From Clostridiales bacterium (GTDB lineage: Bacteria > Bacillota > Clostridia > Lachnospirales > Lachnospiraceae), in NCBI GenBank assembly GCA_021199255.1, contig JAJQIK010000045.1, forward strand, positions 62,001-126,000: DNA of 64,000 nucleotides, read 5' to 3'. Each line of letters starts with the position of its first letter. The stretch's first letter is position 1. A model generated the notes under the pieces. It saw only the letters and a program-made list of their open reading frames with translations. It did no database searches and was not told where the DNA came from. Both the position numbers and the translations under genes were made by a program. Below are positions 39,000 through 47,666 of this stretch, in pieces.

Positions 39000-41150
39000 A
39001 TGTCAGTTAAAATTGCACTTGCAGGTAACCCTAACTGCGGTAAAACAACACTGTTTAACGCTTTGACAGGTTCCAACCAGTTCGTAGGGAACTGGCCGGG
39101 CGTTACGGTCGAGAAAAAAGAGGGTAAATTAAAAGGGAATAAAGACGTTATCATCATGGATTTGCCGGGTATTTATTCTTTATCCCCTTATACTCTGGAG
39201 GAAGTAGTAGCCAGAAATTATCTGATTAACGAGAGACCGGATGTTATATTGAACATAGTAGACGGCACCAACATTGAGCGTAACCTGTATCTTTCCACTC
39301 AGTTGATGGAGCTGGGGATTCCGGTGGTCATGGCGGTCAATATGATCGATCTGGTCAATAAAAACGGCGATAAGATTTCATTAGAGAAGTTAAGCCAGAG
39401 CTTAGGCTGTGAAGCGGTAGAGATTTCCGCTTTAAAAGGAACCGGCGTTATGGAAGCGGCCAACAAGGCCGTAGCGTTGGCGGGCAGAAACGCACAGCCG
39501 ATTGCCCATAAGTTTGACAGCCGGGTGGAGGAAGCGATCAGCGCCGTGTCCGCGAAGCTCAGCGGCGTAGCCGAGGATCAGAAGAGATTTTTCGCTATTA
39601 AGCTGTTGGAAAAGGACGGAAAGATTGCGGAGCAGATGGGTACGGTTCCCAATGTAGATTCCCAGATCAGGGAGCTGGAAGAAGCCTTCGACGACGATAC
39701 GGAAAGCATTATTACCAATGAAAGATATGTGTATATTTCCGGTATTATTCAGGACTGCGTGTCTAAAAACAGGAAAAATGAGCTGACGGTTTCCGATAAG
39801 ATTGATAGAATAGTTACGAACAGAATATTAGCGCTTCCGATTTTTGCGGTAGTAATGTTTATTGTATACTATGTATCCGTCACGACTGTAGGCGCGTTTG
39901 TCACAGATTGGACCAATGACGTGCTGTTCGGGGAGATTATTCCCCCGGCGATTGAGAGCCTGCTTGGGGCGATCGGCTGCGCGGACTGGCTGACAGGATT
40001 GATTCTTGACGGTATTGTAGCCGGAGTGGGCGCGGTACTCGGTTTCGTGCCGCAGATGCTGGTATTGTTTATCTTTCTGGCGTTTTTGGAATCCTGCGGA
40101 TATATGGCGCGCGTTGCGTTTATTATGGATAGAATTTTCCGTAAATTCGGTCTTTCCGGCAAGTCCTTCATTCCCATGCTGATCGGCTCCGGCTGCGGTG
40201 TGCCCGGTATTATGGCGTCCCGTACGATTGAGAATGACAGAGACCGCAAGATGACCATTATGACCACCACCTTCGTACCCTGCGGCGCGAAGCTCCCGAT
40301 TATTGCCCTGATTGCAGGCGCGTTCTTTGATAACGGCGGCTGGGTAGCGTGGAGCGCTTACTTTATGGGGATTGCGGCAATCATCTGTTCCGGTATTATT
40401 CTGAAGAAAACCAAAATGTTTGCAGGAGATCCGGCGCCCTTTGTAATGGAGCTTCCCGCTTATCATATGCCTACGGTGGGCGCTGTTTTAAGAAGTATGT
40501 GGGAACGCGGCTGGTCCTTCATTAAGAAGGCGGGCACTATTATCCTGTTATCTACCATCGTACTTTGGTTCCTGATGAGCTTTGGCTGGGAAGACGGTTT
40601 TGGCATGGTAGAGGAGCTGAATAACAGTATCCTTGCGGCGATCGGCAGCGGCATTGCGTGGATATTCGCGCCTCTTGGCTGGACACAGGCAGGAGAAGGC
40701 TGGAAAATGGCGGTTGCGGCGGTTACCGGCCTGATTGCCAAGGAAAACGTAGTGGCGACTTTCGGTATGCTGTTCGGCTTTGCGGAAGTGGCGGAAGACG
40801 GCGCGGAAGTGTGGGGCAGCCTGGCAACTGTTATGACTCCGGTTGCGGCATACGGATTTCTGGCGTTTAATCTCCTTTGCGCACCCTGTTTTGCAGCCAT
40901 GGGAGCCATTAAGCGGGAGATGAACAATACCAAATGGTTCTGGTTCGCTATCGGTTATCAGTGCCTCCTGGCTTATGTAGTAGCCATGGTAATCTATCAG
41001 CTTGGCGCGTTCTTTACAGGCGGCGGCTTTGGAATCGGCACAGTAGTAGCGATTCTGCTGGTAATCGGATTCCTGTATCTGTTGTTAAGACCTTATAAAG
41101 AAGCCACTGAGCTTAAGGTAGAGGTAAAGAAAAACAAGAAAATTGCTTAG
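39000..41150 (+). CDS. feoB: Ferrous iron transport protein B
   Basis: 716 residues. The N-terminal G-protein domain shows G1 GNPNCGKTT, G3 DLPGIYSL and G4 NMID; a helical insert follows, then the membrane channel with two Gate motifs (GSGCGVPGIMASRTI, and LCAPCFAAMGAI further on). It imports Fe(II) under anaerobic conditions. AGGAGGAAAAA precedes the start. Co-transcribed with both feoA genes. Confidence 0.97.
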   Translation: MSVKIALAGNPNCGKTTLFNALTGSNQFVGNWPGVTVEKKEGKLKGNKDVIIMDLPGIYSLSPYTLEEVVARNYLINERPDVILNIVDGTNIERNLYLSTQLMELGIPVVMAVNMIDLVNKNGDKISLEKLSQSLGCEAVEISALKGTGVMEAANKAVALAGRNAQPIAHKFDSRVEEAISAVSAKLSGVAEDQKRFFAIKLLEKDGKIAEQMGTVPNVDSQIRELEEAFDDDTESIITNERYVYISGIIQDCVSKNRKNELTVSDKIDRIVTNRILALPIFAVVMFIVYYVSVTTVGAFVTDWTNDVLFGEIIPPAIESLLGAIGCADWLTGLILDGIVAGVGAVLGFVPQMLVLFIFLAFLESCGYMARVAFIMDRIFRKFGLSGKSFIPMLIGSGCGVPGIMASRTIENDRDRKMTIMTTTFVPCGAKLPIIALIAGAFFDNGGWVAWSAYFMGIAAIICSGIILKKTKMFAGDPAPFVMELPAYHMPTVGAVLRSMWERGWSFIKKAGTIILLSTIVLWFLMSFGWEDGFGMVEELNNSILAAIGSGIAWIFAPLGWTQAGEGWKMAVAAVTGLIAKENVVATFGMLFGFAEVAEDGAEVWGSLATVMTPVAAYGFLAFNLLCAPCFAAMGAIKREMNNTKWFWFAIGYQCLLAYVVAMVIYQLGAFFTGGGFGIGTVVAILLVIGFLYLLLRPYKEATELKVEVKKNKKIA

Positions 41151-41179
41151 AATTTGCTTTTAATGAAATGAGGAGTAAT

Positions 41180-41340
41180 ATGAAAAATCACACAGATGTG
41201 CTGATTTTTCACAATCCTCTGGAAGTGGATTTGGCTATTTGTTTCTGAGCGAAAGCAAATAGCCCTGATGGCAGACGAGAAACCGCCTTCGCGGATTTCT
41301 CGCCGCCGCTTCGCAACAAGTTGCTCAGAAATGGGGAGTA
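41180..41340 (+). repeat. Dispersed structured repeat, copy 1
   Basis: About 160 bases that match the reverse complement of 56743-56876. Structure: hairpin GAAAAATCA/TGATTTTTC (41182-41210), hairpin GGCTATTTG/CAAATAGCC (41233-41264), hairpin near 41277-41302 (GAGAAACCGC/GCGGATTTCTC), and a loop segment TTTCTGAGC (41242-41250) that pairs with GCTCAGAAA (41323-41331), forming a possible pseudoknot. The paired bases differ between copies while pairing is kept. It lies between feoB and the small Cys-rich gene. Confidence 0.75.
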
Positions 41341-41342
41341 AT

Positions 41343-41480
41343 ATGGGGACAGCGATTGTATTGATTATTGTCGCAGGCGCTGTGGGGCTTGCGATACGCA
41401 GCATGATTAAAGATAAAAAAGCGGGCAAGTCGCTGCAATGCGGCGGAGACTGCAAGCATTGCGGCGGCGGATGCCATTAA
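41343..41480 (+). CDS. FeoB-associated Cys-rich membrane protein
   Basis: 45 residues from ATG 41343 (GGGGAGTAAT upstream). One membrane segment (residues 2-19: GTAIVLIIVAGAVGLAIR) is followed by Lys-rich and Cys/His-rich tail CGGDCKHCGGGCH, the pattern of the small FeoB-associated proteins thought to handle iron at the inner face of the channel. It follows feoB after the structured repeat and ends the cluster. Confidence 0.85.
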   Translation: MGTAIVLIIVAGAVGLAIRSMIKDKKAGKSLQCGGDCKHCGGGCH

Positions 41481-41497
41481 AAATTTCGAAGCATAGG

Positions 41498-41542
41498 GAA
41501 AGCCGGAAGCAGGGATTGGATGATGCCTGCTTCCGGCTTTTT
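41498..41542 (+). terminator. Intrinsic terminator of the feo cluster
   Basis: Perfect stem AAAGCCGGAAGCAGG / CCTGCTTCCGGCTTT with a 12-base loop and a T-run. Confidence 0.9.
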
Positions 41543-41799
41543 GCAGGGGCTGTCCGGTTTATTTCAGAATAGATGTTATCTTTTTGAAATGGTATTCTGG
41601 ATATAGGGATGAATATTTATCACTATTGTCAACCAGAGATGCATGCCCTAAAATAATAATAGCAGGGACACGACATGAAAAGTATCAGTATCAAGGAATA
41701 CAGGTCGTGATATATGCAGATGGTTAAAAGAATGATAGGAATACAACAAAGAACAAACATTGCGTTATGCGTAAAAACAGCGCAGAAATGAGGGCAGCC

Positions 41800-42159
41800 A
41801 TGGAAAAAAGAATATTAACTTACAGAAAACAGATAGATAAACTGTTGCAGCAGAATGATCTTGACTGGGAAAGCATCATAAAAGAGCATCTGATTCAAGT
41901 GTCCTTCTTTCAGCATGAACGGCTGATTCATTTAATCGTAACAGTTACCTTTGCGCTGCTGGAGACTATCGTCGTCGGGCTGTGCGTGACCGCTTTTTCG
42001 TTGGGGCTGGGGCTTTTAGCGATTATGCTTTTGGTGCTGCTGGTTCCTTATATCCGCCATTATTATATTCTGGAGAATGAAGTACAGAAAATGTACGGGC
42101 AGTATGATCAGATGGTGGCAAAGAGCAGAAAAAGCAGCGATTCTTGTTCGGGCTTTTGA
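41800..42159 (+). CDS. Small hypothetical membrane protein
   Basis: 119 residues from ATG 41800 (GAGGGCAGCC upstream). There is a charged N-terminal helix of about 45 residues, two adjacent membrane segments (about 46-90) and a charged tail. No family recognised. It stands alone between the feo terminator and bioY, on which it converges. Confidence 0.65.
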   Translation: MEKRILTYRKQIDKLLQQNDLDWESIIKEHLIQVSFFQHERLIHLIVTVTFALLETIVVGLCVTAFSLGLGLLAIMLLVLLVPYIRHYYILENEVQKMYGQYDQMVAKSRKSSDSCSGF

Positions 42160-42160
42160 T

Positions 42161-42736
42161 TTATAGTTCCTTAATCACACGTTTAAAAGCAGGAACAATC
42201 TGTCCGCAGGCGACCGCTTTGACTAAATCCAGCGGCAGGAAGGATACAAAGCCTGTTAAAAAGGCGACGCTCCAGGAAAGCGAATTATAGAATTTCAGCC
42301 AGACCATACCGATAACATCGATCAGCAGCACACCGATGACAGCCGCTGCCGTATAGCGGATACGGTTATATCTGGCGCCGCGAATCAGAGGAAGCACAAT
42401 TGCGGTTATCAAAAAGGACACTGTGTAACCGCCCCAGGGGCCGGTCAGATAGCCGATTCCGGCGCCACCGCCGATGAAAACCGGAATACCGAGAGCGCCC
42501 AACAGCATCCAGACAAGGATAATAAAGAAAGCTTCTTTTACCGCAAATAAAAGAGCAATCAATATGATGACGAAGTTGAGCAGGGTAATATGCGGGCTGC
42601 CCGGAAGCGGCGTAGGGACGCTGATATATGCGGAAATACACAACAGCGCCGCAAATAATGCAGATACGACCAGTTTATAGGTTGAAAAGGCGGATTTATC
42701 GGCGGCGCGCGTTGTTTCCTGGAACTTAGTGGACAT
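42161..42736 (-). CDS. bioY: BioY, substrate-binding S-component of biotin ECF transporter
   Basis: 191 residues from ATG 42736, with GAGAGGGAAG upstream. It has six membrane segments and BioY motifs ISVPTPLPGSPHITLLNF, GALGIPVFIGGGAGIGYLTGPWGGY and a final FLPLDLVKA. BioY binds biotin and works with the shared EcfAA'T module, which is not encoded here. A BirA-type operator overlaps its promoter, which supports biotin control. Confidence 0.93.
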   Translation of the reverse strand: MSTKFQETTRAADKSAFSTYKLVVSALFAALLCISAYISVPTPLPGSPHITLLNFVIILIALLFAVKEAFFIILVWMLLGALGIPVFIGGGAGIGYLTGPWGGYTVSFLITAIVLPLIRGARYNRIRYTAAAVIGVLLIDVIGMVWLKFYNSLSWSVAFLTGFVSFLPLDLVKAVACGQIVPAFKRVIKEL

Positions 42737-42770
42737 GATACTTCCCTCTCTCGTTTGGATTGATAAATGA

Positions 42771-42823
42771 AGTATAGGAGATATCATGAGAAATGTCAAC
42801 AAAGATTTTAAAATAGTTAACAA
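42771..42823 (-). promoter_or_regulatory. bioY promoter with overlapping BirA-type operator
   Basis: On the minus strand: TTGTTAAC (42816-42823), 15 bases, GTTGACAT (42793-42800), an imperfect inverted repeat of the BirA type. The second half contains the -35 TTGACA (42794-42799), followed after 17 bases by TATACT (42771-42776). BirA-biotinyl-AMP binding would block the promoter. Confidence 0.75.
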
Positions 42824-42838
42824 ATTACGCCTGCACGT

Positions 42839-43290
42839 TTATTTTTGGCAGGCAGGACAAAAGGTGCTGCTTCTTCCGCCTATTACCATTCGTTGAAGGG
42901 ATTGTCCGCAATTCGGGCAAGGCTCGCCTTCATGTCCATAGACCTGCAAAAACGGCGTGTATCGGAAAAACGTAACCCCTGACCGTTGTTCAGCCGGAAA
43001 ATAAGGTGGGTATGTTTTTCTTCAGGGCAGTTCTCCGGCATTACCAATAGGCAGCCGGTCATTCTCAAATGAATGATTACTCTGTCGCCGCTTTTAAGAT
43101 GAAGGGCGAGAAATTTCCCCCGACGTGTTATGCCATCAAAGCTTTGTCCGGTCAAACGGCTGCAAAATTCACTTGCGGCAGGGTGGGCAATAATCTCTGG
43201 GCGGTTGATGAGAACCTGTTCAATCGTCAGTCCCTGTATTTGTGGTTCAATGACCCGTCTTATTGTCTCTACCTCCGGCAATTCTGGCAT
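42839..43290 (-). pseudogene. mutM: Decayed formamidopyrimidine-DNA glycosylase (mutM/fpg)
   Basis: The intact-looking start MPELPEVETIRR, with the catalytic Pro2/Glu3, runs 135 codons to a stop at 42883, covering only the N-terminal domain (full-length Fpg is about 270). The H2TH domain and most of the zinc finger are missing. Just after the stop, in a different frame, the sequence codes GGRSSTFCPACQK and a stop at 42839, which is the normal Fpg C-terminal tail. So a large internal deletion with a frameshift removed about 120 residues. Full-length 8-oxoguanine repair activity is not expected from this locus. Confidence 0.88.
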
Positions 43291-43339
43291 AACAGCCGCC
43301 GCCTTTCTTTACTTTTATGCGCAGGGAAGTATTCGCCTG

Positions 43340-44029
43340 TTAAATCTTAAACCGGTACCCTACGCCCCAGATCGTCTCGATATACTGCGGTTTTGCGGTG
43401 TCAAATTCGATTTTCTCACGGATTTTTTTGATGTGCACTGTAACCGTAGCAATGTCCCCAATAGAATCCATATCCCATATTTCGCGGAACAGCTCTTCCT
43501 TGGAGTATACATGATTAGGATTCTCTGCAAGGAAGGTTAAAAGATCAAATTCTTTGGTCGTAAAGATCTTCTCCTCGCCGTCCACATAGACTCTTCTGGC
43601 CGTTTTGTCGATCTTAAGCCCCCTGATCTCAATAATATCGTTCATCTTCTGATTGCTGCCAACCAGCCTGTCATACCGTGCCATATGCGCTTTTACCCTT
43701 GCAACCAGCTCGGAAGGACTAAAGGGCTTAGTCATATAATCATCTGCGCCCAGCCCCAGCCCTCTGATCTTGTCAATATCGTCCTTCTTGGCGGACACCA
43801 TGATAATGGGAATATTCTTCTCTTCACGTACCTTCTTGCAGACCTCAAAGCCATCTATCCCCGGCAGCATCAGATCCAGAATCATCAGATCAAAATCTCC
43901 TGCCAGCGCCGTTTTCAGTCCCTGGTCGCCTGTATTTTCTATAGTAACCTCAAAATCGCTTAATTCCAGATAATCTTTCTCTAAGTCCGCGATTGCCTCT
44001 TCATCTTCTATAATCAATATTTTACTCAT
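43340..44029 (-). CDS. OmpR-family response regulator
   Basis: 229 residues from ATG 44029 (AAGGAACAAGGT upstream). The receiver domain has the acidic pocket IEDEE, the phospho-Asp in DLMILDLMLPG and the Lys in MTKPF. The winged-helix output domain ends VTVHIKKIREKIE...WGVGYRF. It acts with the sensor kinase encoded just upstream on the same strand. Target genes are not apparent. Confidence 0.95.
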   Translation of the reverse strand: MSKILIIEDEEAIADLEKDYLELSDFEVTIENTGDQGLKTALAGDFDLMILDLMLPGIDGFEVCKKVREEKNIPIIMVSAKKDDIDKIRGLGLGADDYMTKPFSPSELVARVKAHMARYDRLVGSNQKMNDIIEIRGLKIDKTARRVYVDGEEKIFTTKEFDLLTFLAENPNHVYSKEELFREIWDMDSIGDIATVTVHIKKIREKIEFDTAKPQYIETIWGVGYRFKI

Positions 44030-44116
44030 ACCTTGTTCCTTTCTGTTCTGCATTGTTTTATTCCTATGTTCCCCTGCGGCGTCAGGAATTGGGTTCGCCC
44101 GGCCGCGCCTTGTTCT

Positions 44117-45589
44117 TTACTCTTCCTGGGGCATCTGATATTTGCGAATAACAAAATGCATACAGGTGCCTTCATTTTCTTTACTGGTTGCCCAGATATA
44201 ACCGCCATGGTCTTCCACAATCTTCTTCACGATGGATAAGCCGATTCCGCTGCCGCCCTTGGAAGAATTGCGGGACGCGTCTGTCCGGTAAAAGCGCTCA
44301 AAGATATTGGGCAGATCCTTGGCGGCAATCCCCTTACCATTATCCTCAATCTCTACCCGGATGGAATCTACCTCATCCAGAATACGAATATCTATCACAC
44401 CCTTTTCTTTATCCATGTATTTCACACTGTTGCCAATAATATTATTAATGACCCTCTTTAACTGCTCCGGGTCCGCTATAATCTGCGTGGACGGCTCCGC
44501 CAGATCCGTATAGTTAAGCTGGATATTTCTGGATTCCAGATCCAGTCCTACCTCTTCCACGCAGTCTCCGAAATACTCCGCCACATTGATTCTGCGGAAG
44601 GTATAAGGAATACGGTTGTTATCGATGCCGGAATAGGTGGTCAGCTCATTGATCAGTCTGTCCATATCGTTCGCCTTATTGTAGATGGTCTTAATATATT
44701 TATCCATCTTCTCCTGCGTATCTGCCACGCCGTCCATAATGCCTTCCACATAGCCCTTAACCGCGGTAATCGGAGTTTTCAGATCATGGGAAATATTGCT
44801 GATCAATTCTCTGTTCTTCTGCTCATGCTCGAACTTCTCATCCAGCGATTCTTTCAATCGCAGACGCATATCTTCATAATTCCGGTAGAGCTCTCCAATC
44901 TCTCCCTTTTCATCAGTGGTGAGCATATACTCCAAATTGCCCTCCGCAATATTCTGCATAGCCTTGTTCAACTGATTAATCGGTTTTAAAATTCCGCTGG
45001 AAATCCAATGAGTCAGTACGAGGCTGGTAAAAACTAGAATCAGAATGTATACCAGCATTATATGCTTCAGCGTGGTTTTGGAGATAAGAGAGCTGACGCT
45101 GGTAACGATAAAAAAGCTGCCCTCGCTGCCGTCTGAAAAGAGAAAATCAATCTCCTTCACCAGCTTCTTCATATCATTATAATAGTAACCGGTCTCCGCA
45201 TTAGGCATTTCGTTTCCATATTCGGGTAAAGAAGAAAAAATTTTCTTTGCCGCAGTGTTATTGCCTGTATAGTAAATACTGTCGTCTTTTCTTACAATAA
45301 TATAGGAAGACTTACTCTGTAAATCGTTTGTAATCTCGTCCAGATAATCGGTATCCTCCAACACCTCCGGATCGGTTGCTATCTGCTCCTTAATTTGCTC
45401 CAGAACCTCTTCCGTCATTCGGCTGTAATTTTCTATGGTATACATAAAGGAGGCGCCATATTGATCCAGAATACCTGTTCCAGTCCCCTCAATGCGGCTT
45501 CCAATCACCAGAAACGCGACGATCATCAGCAGAAACGGCACTAATACGATAGAAAGCGACGTAATGACCATTCTTGTTTTAAATTTCAC
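44117..45589 (-). CDS. Sensor histidine kinase
   Basis: 490 residues from a GTG at 45589 preceded by AGAGAGG; an in-frame ATG at 45625 would add 12 residues. Two membrane segments (about 8-30 and 175-195) flank an extracellular sensor domain of about 145 residues, then HAMP, HisKA with SHDLKTPITAVKGYVEG (phospho-His) and HATPase_c (NIIGNSVKYMD, DNGKGI, GGSGIGLSIVKKI). The gene is 87 bases upstream of the response regulator on the same strand, so they form one two-component system. Signal unknown. Confidence 0.93.
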   Translation of the reverse strand: MKFKTRMVITSLSIVLVPFLLMIVAFLVIGSRIEGTGTGILDQYGASFMYTIENYSRMTEEVLEQIKEQIATDPEVLEDTDYLDEITNDLQSKSSYIIVRKDDSIYYTGNNTAAKKIFSSLPEYGNEMPNAETGYYYNDMKKLVKEIDFLFSDGSEGSFFIVTSVSSLISKTTLKHIMLVYILILVFTSLVLTHWISSGILKPINQLNKAMQNIAEGNLEYMLTTDEKGEIGELYRNYEDMRLRLKESLDEKFEHEQKNRELISNISHDLKTPITAVKGYVEGIMDGVADTQEKMDKYIKTIYNKANDMDRLINELTTYSGIDNNRIPYTFRRINVAEYFGDCVEEVGLDLESRNIQLNYTDLAEPSTQIIADPEQLKRVINNIIGNSVKYMDKEKGVIDIRILDEVDSIRVEIEDNGKGIAAKDLPNIFERFYRTDASRNSSKGGSGIGLSIVKKIVEDHGGYIWATSKENEGTCMHFVIRKYQMPQEE

Positions 45590-45734
45590 CGAAACATTCC
45601 TCTCTGTTATCTGTAATCTGTCCAAACAGACCGCGCTAAACGGTTATCACAAATAATATATCACAATTTCCAACGATAGAAATAAAACCTATGCAATAAT
45701 CTTATTAAAAATTTATAAATTTGACTTTTTCTTA

Positions 45735-45788
45735 TTGACATGGCTATTTATTTTGCTATAATAAAACATGAAAACAGTAATGATTACT
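45735..45788 (+). promoter_or_regulatory. perR promoter with Per/Fur-type palindrome
   Basis: TTGACA (45735-45740), 16 bp, TATAAT (45757-45762), then a perfect palindrome AGTAATGATTACT (45776-45788) at the start of the transcript, close to the PerR consensus TTATAATNATTATAA. It suggests autoregulation of the next gene. Confidence 0.7.
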
Positions 45789-45808
45789 ATTTTCAAAGGA
45801 GGAAATTC

Positions 45809-46195
45809 ATGGCGTTAAAATATAGTCGGCAAAGACAGCTCATCAAAGAATTTCTGATGAGCCGCAAGGATCACCCCACCGCTGATGTGGTCTATATGAA
45901 TGTCAGGCAAGATGATCCCAATATCAGTCTTGGCACGGTATACCGCAATTTAACACTTCTTGCGGATATCGGCGAGATACAGCGGCTGCGGGTGGGCGAC
46001 GGTGTTGACCATTTCGACGCAGACACTTCGCCGCATTATCACTTCATATGTTCTGAGTGCGGCAGCGTCATCGATCTCAAAATGGATAATATCGACAGCA
46101 TCATTGATATTGCCGGAATGAATTTTGACGGTAAAATACAGGGACATGTTACCTATTTCTATGGAATCTGCGGTAACTGCCACCATAAGGACTGA
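45809..46195 (+). CDS. perR: PerR-like peroxide-sensing Fur-family regulator
   Basis: 128 residues from ATG 45809 (AAAGGAGGAAATTC upstream). The winged helix has KDHPTADVVYMNVRQDDPNISLGTVYRNL. The regulatory metal site includes HFDADTSPHYHFIC and the structural zinc cysteines CSEC and CGNC. The rubrerythrin gene follows, so peroxide-responsive control of that enzyme is likely. Fur, Zur and PerR are hard to separate by eye; neighbourhood favours PerR. Confidence 0.85.
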   Translation: MALKYSRQRQLIKEFLMSRKDHPTADVVYMNVRQDDPNISLGTVYRNLTLLADIGEIQRLRVGDGVDHFDADTSPHYHFICSECGSVIDLKMDNIDSIIDIAGMNFDGKIQGHVTYFYGICGNCHHKD

Positions 46196-46329
46196 ACCTG
46201 ATAGCTTGAGGTTTGGCGCAAATTACAAAAGAAACGGATATTAAGATGTCAGATAAAATCCCTATGTTTTATCATGCATCTTATCAATAGAAATTTTTAA
46301 ATTTATCAAAGAAAAGGAGAATAAGGATT

Positions 46330-46869
46330 ATGAAATTTGTATGTCAGGTATGCGGTTATGTTCATGAAGGAGATTCAGCGCCGGAGAAGTGTCCTCAGTG
46401 CGGCGTAGGCCCGGAGAAATTTACGGCACAGGCGGAAGACAAGACATGGGCTGCAGAGCACGTAGTCGGCGTTGCTCAGGGTGTAAGCCAGGATATCATC
46501 GACGATTTACGGGCTAATTTTAACGGAGAGTGTACAGAAGTAGGTATGTACCTTGCTATGGCCAGAGTGGCTCATAGAGAAGGATATCCTGAAATCGGTT
46601 TATATTGGGAGAAGGCTGCCTACGAAGAAGCGGAGCATGCCGCTAAATTCGCGGAATTACTTGGCGAGGTGGTAACAGACTCTACAAAGAAGAATCTGGA
46701 AATGAGAGTAGAGGCCGAGAATGGCGCTACCGCTGGTAAATTTGACCTCGCTAAGCGCGCGAAAGCTGCTAATCTTGACGCGATTCATGACACCGTCCAT
46801 GAGATGGCAAGGGATGAGGCGAGACACGGCAGAGCCTTCGCGGGACTTCTTAAGAGATACTTTGGCTAG
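46330..46869 (+). CDS. Rubrerythrin with N-terminal rubredoxin domain (reverse rubrerythrin), 3' end supplied by the integrated element
   Basis: 179 residues, with AAAGGAGAATAAGGATT upstream. A rubredoxin domain ([10 protein letters not shown] and CPQCGVG) leads the ferritin-like diiron domain with E-x-x-H ligands ([37 protein letters not shown]). It reduces hydrogen peroxide in anaerobes. The last 81 bases are the left copy of a repeat whose other copy, carrying the likely original stop and terminator, is at 55572-55652. The protein end is unchanged except Ala for Glu at one position. It follows perR. Confidence 0.95.
   Translation: MKFVCQVCGYVHEGDSAPEKCPQCGVGPEKFTAQAEDKTWAAEHVVGVAQGVSQDIIDDLRANFNGECTEVGMYLAMARVAHREGYPEIGLYWEKAAYEEAEHAAKFAELLGEVVTDSTKKNLEMRVEAENGATAGKFDLAKRAKAANLDAIHDTVHEMARDEARHGRAFAGLLKRYFG
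46789..46869 (+). repeat. Left attachment repeat (attL candidate)
   Basis: The last 26 codons and stop of rubrerythrin. It differs from 55572-55652 at 15 of 81 positions, almost all at silent sites. The longest shared runs are AGACACGGCAGAGC (14) and GACACCGTCCA (11), either of which could hold the crossover. Confidence 0.8.
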
Positions 46870-46906
46870 GATTTTTGCTGAATTTACAAGGTTTTTGAGA
46901 ACAAAA

Positions 46907-46940
46907 GGGAATGAACCAGAGATGGTTTGTTCCCTTTTTT
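46907..46940 (+). terminator. Intrinsic terminator after rubrerythrin, element-borne
   Basis: GGGAATGAACC / GGTTTGTTCCC (two G-U pairs) with a six-T run. It replaces the host terminator now at 55686. Confidence 0.85.
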
Positions 46941-47017
46941 GTTGTCCTTCGATTGTCCTTTTTCCCTGAAAGGATTCTTTACAACTCCTAATGTTGTCCT
47001 TCCTAGAAGTTGTCCTT
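46941..47017 (+). repeat. Four GTTGTCCTT-type repeats, candidate integrase arm sites (left)
   Basis: GTTGTCCTT at 46941, 46993 and 47009 and ATTGTCCTT at 46952, all in the same orientation. The same word recurs at 55512 and, as GTTGTCCAA, at 55470 near the right end. Clustered short repeats at both ends are typical of arm-type sites of tyrosine integrases. Confidence 0.6.
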
Positions 47018-47164
47018 TTTTACAGCCCTATTCTACTTCATAATTCTTTTATTTGCAAGGATTTCTTTGGTGTCCTGCCGCCCCGCCGCCGCTTCTTTTG
47101 ACAACTGAAAAACCATGTACAACAACTATTCTGCATAGACTATAACTTTTAATATTTTTTCTGT

Positions 47165-47198
47165 GGAGCAGGACAAGTTTATATAATTGTCCTGCTCC
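47165..47198 (+). repeat. Perfect 12-bp inverted repeat
   Basis: GGAGCAGGACAA and TTGTCCTGCTCC flank a 10-base AT loop. It sits directly upstream of the hairpin before the HNH gene. Terminator-like stem, but only CATTTTG follows. The arm contains TTGTCC, the core of the arm-site word. Confidence 0.75.
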
Positions 47199-47202
47199 CA
47201 TT

Positions 47203-47232
47203 TTGAAATATCTCTGAAAGGAGATATTTCAA
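47203..47232 (+). promoter_or_regulatory. Hairpin that sequesters the HNH gene ribosome binding site
   Basis: TTGAAATATCTC / GAGATATTTCAA is a perfect 12-bp stem with loop TGAAAG. The Shine-Dalgarno AAAGGAGA spans the loop and the 3' arm, and the stem ends on the A of the ATG. It should limit translation in a temperature- or ligand-dependent way, or act as a DNA operator. Confidence 0.65.
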
Positions 47233-47666
47233 TGATTTCTAAAGCGACAAGAAAAAAGATAGAGACAGTCTGGAAAAATCAGTGTGCGATCTGCGGCAAT
47301 AAGGATTTTCTGGAAATACATCACTTAACACCAAAAGCGAGCGGCGGCACGGATGATTATGATAATCTGATTCTTCTCTGCGCCTGTTGCCATGCAACCA
47401 TTCACGGTAGAGCCTACCACCCTTCACAGTATAATAATCATGCTTCAATCGAATATGCGGCGGCAGAGCCAATTCTGGCGGCTTATTTTGCTAATGAGAT
47501 CGGCGCAAGGGAGACAAAAGAAAAACTGAATCTTTCGCAAAAGACGCATTTAACAGAAAGTTCCGTATACAAGAGATACAAGAGGGAACACAATATAGAA
47601 AAATTTTATAACAATGTTGATCTAATCAATAGCAAAAGGAGAAATCATGTATCAGATACTTTATAA
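47232..47666 (+). CDS. HNH endonuclease domain protein
   Basis: 144 residues from ATG 47232. The HNH motif is clear: CAICGNKDFLEIHHLTPKASGGTDDYDNLILLCACCHATIHG, with zinc cysteine pairs (CAIC and CACC). The C-terminal half is helical with a region that could bind DNA (ETKEKLNLSQKTHLTESSVYKR). Free-standing HNH proteins in mobile elements can be nicking, packaging-related or homing enzymes; the role here is unknown. Its start lies at the base of a perfect RNA hairpin. Confidence 0.85.
   Translation: MISKATRKKIETVWKNQCAICGNKDFLEIHHLTPKASGGTDDYDNLILLCACCHATIHGRAYHPSQYNNHASIEYAAAEPILAAYFANEIGARETKEKLNLSQKTHLTESSVYKRYKREHNIEKFYNNVDLINSKRRNHVSDTL

Noticed and set aside
41180-41248. A 22-codon ORF in the structured repeat (ATG at 41180)
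   Set aside because: The second copy codes a differently ending, longer peptide and the conserved feature is base pairing, so the ORF is probably a by-product of the hairpin sequence.
46870-46969. Short reading frame running past the rubrerythrin stop in another frame
   Set aside because: It only covers the attachment repeat, terminator and arm sites and has no ribosome binding site.
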